Part shown: positions 6,692 through 8,693 of the stretch, in pieces
How the letters are laid out: every line of letters begins with the position of its first letter
Numbering within the stretch: position 1 is the stretch's first letter
Assembly (NCBI GenBank): GCA_030590745.1
Contig: JAUVCS010000025.1
Span: 1-8,693, forward strand
From: Desulfuromusa sp.
GTDB lineage: Bacteria > Desulfobacterota > Desulfuromonadia > Desulfuromonadales > Geopsychrobacteraceae
Reading direction: 5' to 3'
DNA: 8,693 bases
Program-made: the position numbers and the translations under genes
The notes under the pieces: generated by a model
The model's database searches: none
Seen by the model: the letters and a program-made list of their open reading frames with translations, nothing else
What the model was told of the DNA's origin: nothing

Positions 6692-7814
6692 CGTCCACTC
6701 CGTCCCGACAGGGATAGTCAGCCGGTTTCAGGATCATGGTGAATTCAGCTCCACCCGTTGGAGAATTTTTCACACTAATGTTGCCACAGTGATTCTGGAT
6801 AATTCGATAGGTAATTGCCAGACCAAGCCCGGTCCCGTTTACTTTCGTCGTAAAGAAAGGATTAAAAATTCGATCCAGATCTTCAGGTGGAATGCCCGGG
6901 CCATTATCTCTAAAAGTCAAAACAATTTGCTGCTGCTCGTTTATTTGCGTATCAATCCACAACTCACCGCCAGCAGTCATTGCCTGCAGAGCATTTAGAA
7001 TCAAGTTGAGAAATACCTGCTTAAATTGAGCAGCATCCCCTACTGCTGCCGGGAGCGGACTCTCCTGCCAATGAATCTGTACCTGATCTTTTGTCACCTG
7101 TTGCCGACACAGCTGTAAAACTTCATGCAGAATCTCATTGGGTTTAAAATCCTGCTGTTCAGCTGTTGTTGGTCGGGCAAAATTTAAGAAATCTTCAACG
7201 ACCCGATTAAGTCGATCGACTTCTTTTATCAGTATCTGGCTGAATTCTGTGTACCGATTATCCTCCGGCAAGGCATCACGAAGAATCTCTGCGGTGCCAC
7301 GAATTGAACCTAAGGGGTTACGAATCTCATGCGCCATTCCTGCCGACAACTCCCCCAATGCTGTCAACCGGTCGGCCTGCCGGAGCTGATCCTCAATTTC
7401 AACAATAAGGTTCGCCTGTTCTTTTAACAGGGTGAAGCTTTCTGCCAGCTGATGCATATTTTTTTCGGCACGCATACTTTGAAAATTAATTCGTGAAGAT
7501 AAAAAACCGGTTAAAAACCCAGTGAGATTAAATAAAAGGATCTCCAGATAATGCTCGGAAGGGACGATATCAAATTGCCCCCACTTAAAGAAAATATGTG
7601 GCGCAAAAAGGACAGAAACCAACAAAGCGATAGTCATGCCACCACGCAAACAGAACCACAAACCAGCCAGAACAATCGGCAAATAGTAGAGGCGACAATA
7701 AAAACCGTAATAGGGTGAACGCTCAATTCCAGTTAAATAATGAAAAAGAGCCAGCACAAATACCAGAAACAAAATAACTGCAATTTTAAGCCAGTTTTGA
7801 TTTGGTTTAGCCAT
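6666..7814 (-). CDS. Membrane sensor histidine kinase, partner of the NtrC-type regulator
   Basis: 382 residues from the ATG at 7812-7814. The N-terminal 107 residues hold about four membrane helices (roughly 10-29, 42-57, 59-76, 88-107) with only short loops, so there is no large periplasmic sensor domain and no PAS domain. A coiled-coil-like linker (110-148) leads to the HisKA domain with the H-box SAGMAHEIRNPLGSIRG (H162 phosphorylated) and the HATPase domain: N-box LNLILNALQA (269-277), DNGPGI (303-308), FTTK (321-324) and GTGLGL (327-332). All catalytic motifs are intact. It probably senses a membrane, redox or small-molecule signal through its helices; the signal is unknown. A TTG 45 bases upstream keeps the frame open, but the ATG has a well-spaced GGAG. 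Its 3' end overlaps the regulator gene, and its 5' end faces the divergent small exported protein. Confidence 0.95.
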   Translation of the reverse strand: MAKPNQNWLKIAVILFLVFVLALFHYLTGIERSPYYGFYCRLYYLPIVLAGLWFCLRGGMTIALLVSVLFAPHIFFKWGQFDIVPSEHYLEILLFNLTGFLTGFLSSRINFQSMRAEKNMHQLAESFTLLKEQANLIVEIEDQLRQADRLTALGELSAGMAHEIRNPLGSIRGTAEILRDALPEDNRYTEFSQILIKEVDRLNRVVEDFLNFARPTTAEQQDFKPNEILHEVLQLCRQQVTKDQVQIHWQESPLPAAVGDAAQFKQVFLNLILNALQAMTAGGELWIDTQINEQQQIVLTFRDNGPGIPPEDLDRIFNPFFTTKVNGTGLGLAITYRIIQNHCGNISVKNSPTGGAEFTMILKPADYPCRDGVDDDTTNIID

Positions 7815-7819
7815 CGGCA

Positions 7820-7825
7820 CTCCAA
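7820..7825 (-). promoter_or_regulatory. Ribosome-binding site deciding the kinase start
   Basis: TTGGAG on the minus strand, 5 bases before the ATG at 7814. It favours this start over the upstream in-frame TTG at 7857-7859, which has no such site and falls in the proposed -10 box. Confidence 0.65.
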
Positions 7826-7855
7826 CCCCAGAAAAGAACCTCCACCTAATTAAGG

Positions 7856-7884
7856 ACAATAATAGTCAATAATCTACATGTCAA
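7856..7884 (-). promoter_or_regulatory. Probable sigma-70 promoter for the kinase-regulator operon
   Basis: On the minus strand a perfect -35 TTGACA (7879-7884), a 17-base spacer and TATTGT (7856-7861, 4 of 6 matches to TATAAT). Transcription would start near 7849, giving a leader of about 35 bases before the kinase ATG. Boxes and spacing are seen; activity is inferred. Confidence 0.55.
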
Positions 7885-7895
7885 TGTTGAATATT
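7871..7895. promoter_or_regulatory. Possible enhancer (activator) site between the divergent genes
   Basis: A 25-base imperfect dyad, AATCTACA - 9 bases - TGAATATT, with half-sites of form AATnTnCA (6 of 8 positions symmetric). It also contains the perfect palindrome GAATATTC (7889-7896, one base past the dyad). TCTACAT occurs twice exactly 22 bases apart (7873-7879 and 7895-7901), about two helical turns. The dyad centre is about 106 bases upstream of the expected sigma-54 start site, a normal enhancer distance, and it overlaps the kinase -35 box. It is suggestive only, as AT-rich DNA often shows weak dyads. Confidence 0.33.
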
Positions 7896-7961
7896 CTACA
7901 TAAAGACCATATGAATGTCGATAACAACTCACAACTATCTGTTTTTATTGAGTTATAAGAG

Positions 7962-7978
7962 TTGGCACGATGATTGAA
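7962..7978 (+). promoter_or_regulatory. Sigma-54 (-24/-12) promoter of the small exported protein
   Basis: TTGGCACGATGATTGAA matches the sigma-54 consensus TGGCAC-N5-TTGCW with correct spacing. The -24 half (TTGGCACG) is perfect, and the -12 half is TTGAA rather than TTGCA/TTGCT, a single change. The expected start of transcription is about 7989, giving a leader near 55 bases that ends in the strong ribosome-binding site AAAGGAG (8031-8037). It faces away from the sigma-54 activator operon 100-150 bases away. Confidence 0.82.
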
Positions 7979-8043
7979 ATATAGATTGACAAGAGTTACG
8001 AAAAACCAACTGAAAATCATTTATACCAACAAAGGAGAACATC

Positions 8044-8232
8044 ATGAAAAAGCAAACAACCTCTATCGCAATCGCCAGCATCTTCGCAATCACTTCCATC
8101 TTTGCCGCTGCATCAACCGGTCTGAATGATCAAGAACTTGGAATCGGAGAATACGGTGATAATGCCTCTTACAATTCCCCTGGATTGAGTGATGAGGAAC
8201 TTGGTATCGGTAAATATGGTGACAACGCATAA
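8044..8232 (+). CDS. Small exported acidic protein with two 16-residue repeats
   Basis: 62 residues; I do not recognise the family. The N-terminus is a Sec signal peptide: KK at 2-3, a hydrophobic core through about 20, and an AAA cleavage site (21-23), leaving a mature peptide of about 39 residues. The mature part is two copies of a unit, GLNDQELGIGEYGDNA (26-41) and GLSDEELGIGKYGDNA (47-62), separated by SYNSP. The second copy ends exactly at the stop. It carries eight Asp/Glu and one Lys, has no cysteine, and is glycine-rich. AAAGGAG sits 6 bases before the ATG. A sigma-54 promoter precedes the gene, and a divergent kinase plus sigma-54 activator lie next door, so it is probably the regulated output of that system. 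An acidic, repeated exported peptide could bind metal ions, coat a surface or act as a signal; none of these is shown by the sequence. Confidence 0.88.
   Translation: MKKQTTSIAIASIFAITSIFAAASTGLNDQELGIGEYGDNASYNSPGLSDEELGIGKYGDNA
8119..8229 (+). repeat. Tandem coding duplication (two 48-base units, 63-base period)
   Basis: Units at 8119-8166 and 8182-8229 encode peptides identical at 13 of 16 residues. By my count they differ at 12 of 48 bases, and most differing codons are synonymous (GGA/GGT, TAC/TAT, GAT/GAC, AAT/AAC, GCC/GCA, CTG/TTG). This pattern suggests an old duplication kept under selection at the protein level rather than a recent slippage event. Confidence 0.85.
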
Positions 8233-8284
8233 GTGACTAAGCGGATCAAATAATATCTTAACTGACAGTTGCTAAACAAGATCA

Positions 8285-8316
8285 GATGAGATGGCCTCAA
8301 CAGAGGTCATCTCATC
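8285..8316 (+). terminator. Strong hairpin downstream of the small exported protein gene
   Basis: GATGAGATGGCCTC and GAGGTCATCTCATC form a 14-bp stem with one G-U pair and an AACA tetraloop. It begins about 50 bases after the stop. No T-run follows (GGTCTATT), so it is not a canonical Rho-independent terminator. It may still end the transcript or protect its 3' end. The rest of the 8233-8377 gap shows no gene; a permease promoter must lie there, but no -35/-10 pair stands out. Confidence 0.65.
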
Positions 8317-8377
8317 GGTCTATTGGATGGACAGTCTATTTCAACTAAGTTATGCTGCATCGCCCAATGGAGGAACT

Positions 8378-8693
8378 ATGCAGCTGTTTAGCGAAACAAT
8401 CACGATTGTTCTACCGATTTTCCTGGTGATCGGGCTAGGAACCTTGCTTAAACAGTTCAAACTTGTAGATGATACGTTTCTCCGTCTCACCAACCACCTC
8501 GTATACGTGGTTTTTCTTCCATTACTGCTGTTCTATAAAATTGGAACGGCAAATTTCTCCAATTTCTTCAACGGAACCCTGGTTATCGGTTCTTCTCTGG
8601 TTATCGTGCTGGGGTTTTTCCTGACCTATCTCTATACCGGGTGGCAGAATTATTCACCCTCGGTGCGTGGCAGTTTCTGTCAGGGATCATTCC
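8378..8693 (+). CDS. AEC-family (auxin efflux carrier-like) permease, 5' part
   Basis: Inner-membrane secondary transporter, cut by the right edge after 105 complete codons of a protein that is usually about 300 residues with ten membrane segments. Seen: ETITIVLPIFLVIGLGTLLK as a first helix, then LTNHLVYVVFLPLLLFYKIG, which matches the family's characteristic second-helix pattern (N.vyyvflPalLF). A third helix follows (GTLVIGSSLVIVLGFFLTYL), then RGSFCQGSF, which resembles the conserved stretch at the start of the fourth helix. The ATG at 8378-8380 has GGAGG 4 bases upstream. Bacterial AEC proteins move small organic acids such as malate or malonate, or other anions; the substrate here is unknown. 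It follows the small exported protein on the same strand, but the hairpin between them suggests a separate unit. Confidence 0.88.
   Translation, partial: MQLFSETITIVLPIFLVIGLGTLLKQFKLVDDTFLRLTNHLVYVVFLPLLLFYKIGTANFSNFFNGTLVIGSSLVIVLGFFLTYLYTGWQNYSPSVRGSFCQGSF

Noticed and set aside
7815..7859. Longer kinase frame starting at TTG 7857-7859
   Set aside because: The TTG lies in the proposed -10 box and has no ribosome-binding site, while the ATG at 7814 has a well-spaced GGAG.
7936..7950. IHF-like site between the enhancer region and the sigma-54 promoter
   Set aside because: TATCTGTTTTTATTG differs from WATCARNNNNTTR at two key positions, so it is too weak to call.
8044..8232. The small exported protein as a type IV pilin under PilSR-like control
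   Set aside because: It has a Sec-type signal with an AAA cleavage site and no prepilin G/FTLIE motif or long N-terminal hydrophobic spine. The resemblance to pilA control is limited to the sigma-54 promoter.

Overview
The window most resembles a Desulfuromonadales-type (deltaproteobacterial) chromosome of moderate GC content. This placement rests on the Gram-negative gene families, on the pairing of a sigma-54-dependent regulator with its kinase, on the DtxR/FeoA, FeoB and Fur cluster, and on the CcdA/TlpA pair. It is an inference from gene style, not a database match. All genes from the left edge to about 7.8 kb lie on the minus strand; the last two are on the plus strand.

Layout. Bases 1-350 hold the 5' part of uppS (cell-wall lipid carrier synthesis). 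Bases 537-3323 form a ferrous-iron uptake operon, read right to left: feoB, then a tiny cysteine-rich protein overlapping the feoB stop, then a DtxR-family metalloregulator with a C-terminal FeoA/SH3-like domain. A candidate Fur box lies directly upstream of feoB. The fur gene itself follows (3401-3832), with a hairpin just ahead of its ribosome-binding site. Next come ccdA and a TlpA/ResA-like lipoprotein thioredoxin (3957-5264), a two-gene module that carries reducing power across the membrane, usually for cytochrome c maturation. Bases 5342-7814 encode an NtrC-type response regulator and a membrane histidine kinase whose reading frames overlap.

Divergent from the kinase, after a 229-base intergenic region, is a 62-residue protein (8044-8232). 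It has a signal peptide and two copies of an acidic 16-residue unit. It is preceded by a near-perfect sigma-54 promoter (7962-7978) and a good ribosome-binding site, and is followed by a strong hairpin. The last gene is the 5' part of an AEC-family permease, cut by the window edge.

How they fit. Fur and the DtxR/FeoA protein are two metal-responsive regulators bracketing one FeoB transporter. The most interesting unit is the right-hand one: a kinase, its sigma-54 activator and a divergent exported small protein behind a sigma-54 promoter. Its layout recalls E. coli zraSR-zraP, but the exported protein looks unrelated to ZraP, and I do not recognise its family.

No stretch longer than 300 bases lacks a gene. 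I saw no tRNA, rRNA, CRISPR array, insertion sequence or attachment site.
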